A stretch of 7,001 bases of DNA from Nitrososphaerota archaeon. GTDB taxonomy: Archaea; Thermoproteota; Nitrososphaeria; Nitrososphaerales; JAPUIC01. The translations under genes and the position numbers were made by a program. The notes below the pieces were generated by a model. It had not been told where the DNA came from. It saw nothing but the letters and a program-made list of their open reading frames with translations, and ran no database searches. Positions 6,914 through 7,001 of this stretch are shown here, one piece after another (position 1 is the stretch's first letter; each line of letters opens with the position of its first letter). Location: positions 1-7,001 of the forward strand of contig JAPUIC010000074.1 of the NCBI GenBank assembly GCA_027297425.1, given 5' to 3'.

Positions 6914-7001
6914 TTCGGCTTTAGGATCTGGAGCCTTATCTTCTGCAGGTTTATCGACAGGAGCCTTATCTTCTGCAGGTTTATCGACAGGAGCCTTATC
7001 T
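6911..7001 (-). CDS. C-terminal tail of an unidentified Asp/Lys/Ala/Pro-rich repeat protein
   Basis: Reading the minus strand from the right edge gives 29 open codons ending in TAA at 6913-6911. The protein end consists of two full copies of the ten-residue unit EDKAPVDKPA (in cyclic order), part of a further copy at the edge, and a diverged final stretch, EDKAPDPKAE. The open frame, a period divisible by three and a stop just after the repeats support real coding. Each unit has three acidic residues, two lysines and several Ala/Pro, so the tail is probably extended and disordered. The body of the protein lies beyond the window, so I assign no family or function. It converges on rpl12 with 25 bases between stops. 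The alternative is that the repeat is non-coding and the open frame is chance. Confidence 0.7.
   Translation of the reverse strand, partial: DKAPVDKPAEDKAPVDKPAEDKAPDPKAE
6930..7001. repeat. perfect 30-base tandem repeat, at least 2.4 copies
   Basis: The 30-base unit beginning at 6931 (GAGCCTTATC...) recurs at 6961 and again at 6991, where the window ends. No mismatch is seen over 72 bases. Copy number beyond the edge is unknown. Identity at the DNA level, including third codon positions, points to recent duplication or slippage rather than protein-level selection alone. It is not a CRISPR array, because there are no spacers. Confidence 0.95.

Noticed and set aside
6930..7001. Start of a CRISPR array
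   Set aside because: The 30-base units abut directly with no spacers, and they are in frame with an open reading frame.
1..7001. A novel multi-gene defence, mobile or biosynthetic system
   Set aside because: All complete genes are core translation genes with intact family motifs. No integrase, transposase, tRNA attachment site or foreign-looking composition was seen.

Overview
This is an archaeal window of about 44-45% G+C by eye. The evidence is an archaeal-type leucyl-tRNA synthetase, an archaeal-type alanyl-tRNA synthetase with the N-terminal four-cysteine extension, and a stalk protein of the aL12/P1 type with the archaeal/eukaryotic acidic tail. TATA-like and Shine-Dalgarno-like elements also fit. 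From remembered family sequences, the LeuRS and aL12 look most like the TACK group, perhaps Nitrososphaeria (Thaumarchaeota). That placement is an inference and would need a tree.

Layout: the left two thirds is a minus-strand block read from right to left: alaS (6337-3611), leuS (3605-708), then a tandem DUF427-domain protein (600 to the left edge, C-terminus missing). Only 5 bases separate alaS from leuS, so the two synthetase genes are probably co-transcribed and translationally coupled. The DUF427 gene follows after 107 bases, which hold a short oligo-T tract and a weak promoter-like sequence. Its link to the operon is therefore uncertain.

A 239-base divergent intergenic region (6338-6576) separates alaS from rpl12 (6577-6885, plus strand). 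It holds a symmetric TATA-like inverted repeat and a second BRE/TATA-like match close to rpl12. rpl12 stands alone here, without a neighbouring L10 gene. Twenty-five bases after rpl12, a convergent minus-strand gene ends. Only its last 29 codons are in view, and they encode an Asp/Lys/Ala/Pro-rich tail built from a perfect 30-base tandem repeat.

The identified genes serve translation: charging of tRNA-Ala and tRNA-Leu, and recruitment of elongation-factor GTPases to the ribosome. I found no mobile element, CRISPR array, tRNA or rRNA gene, defence system or biosynthetic cluster. Nothing here supports a new multi-gene system. The items most worth a second look are the tandem-repeat tail, the isolated head-to-head rpl12/alaS arrangement with its shared TATA-like palindrome, and a Pro-to-Cys change in the LeuRS editing motif.
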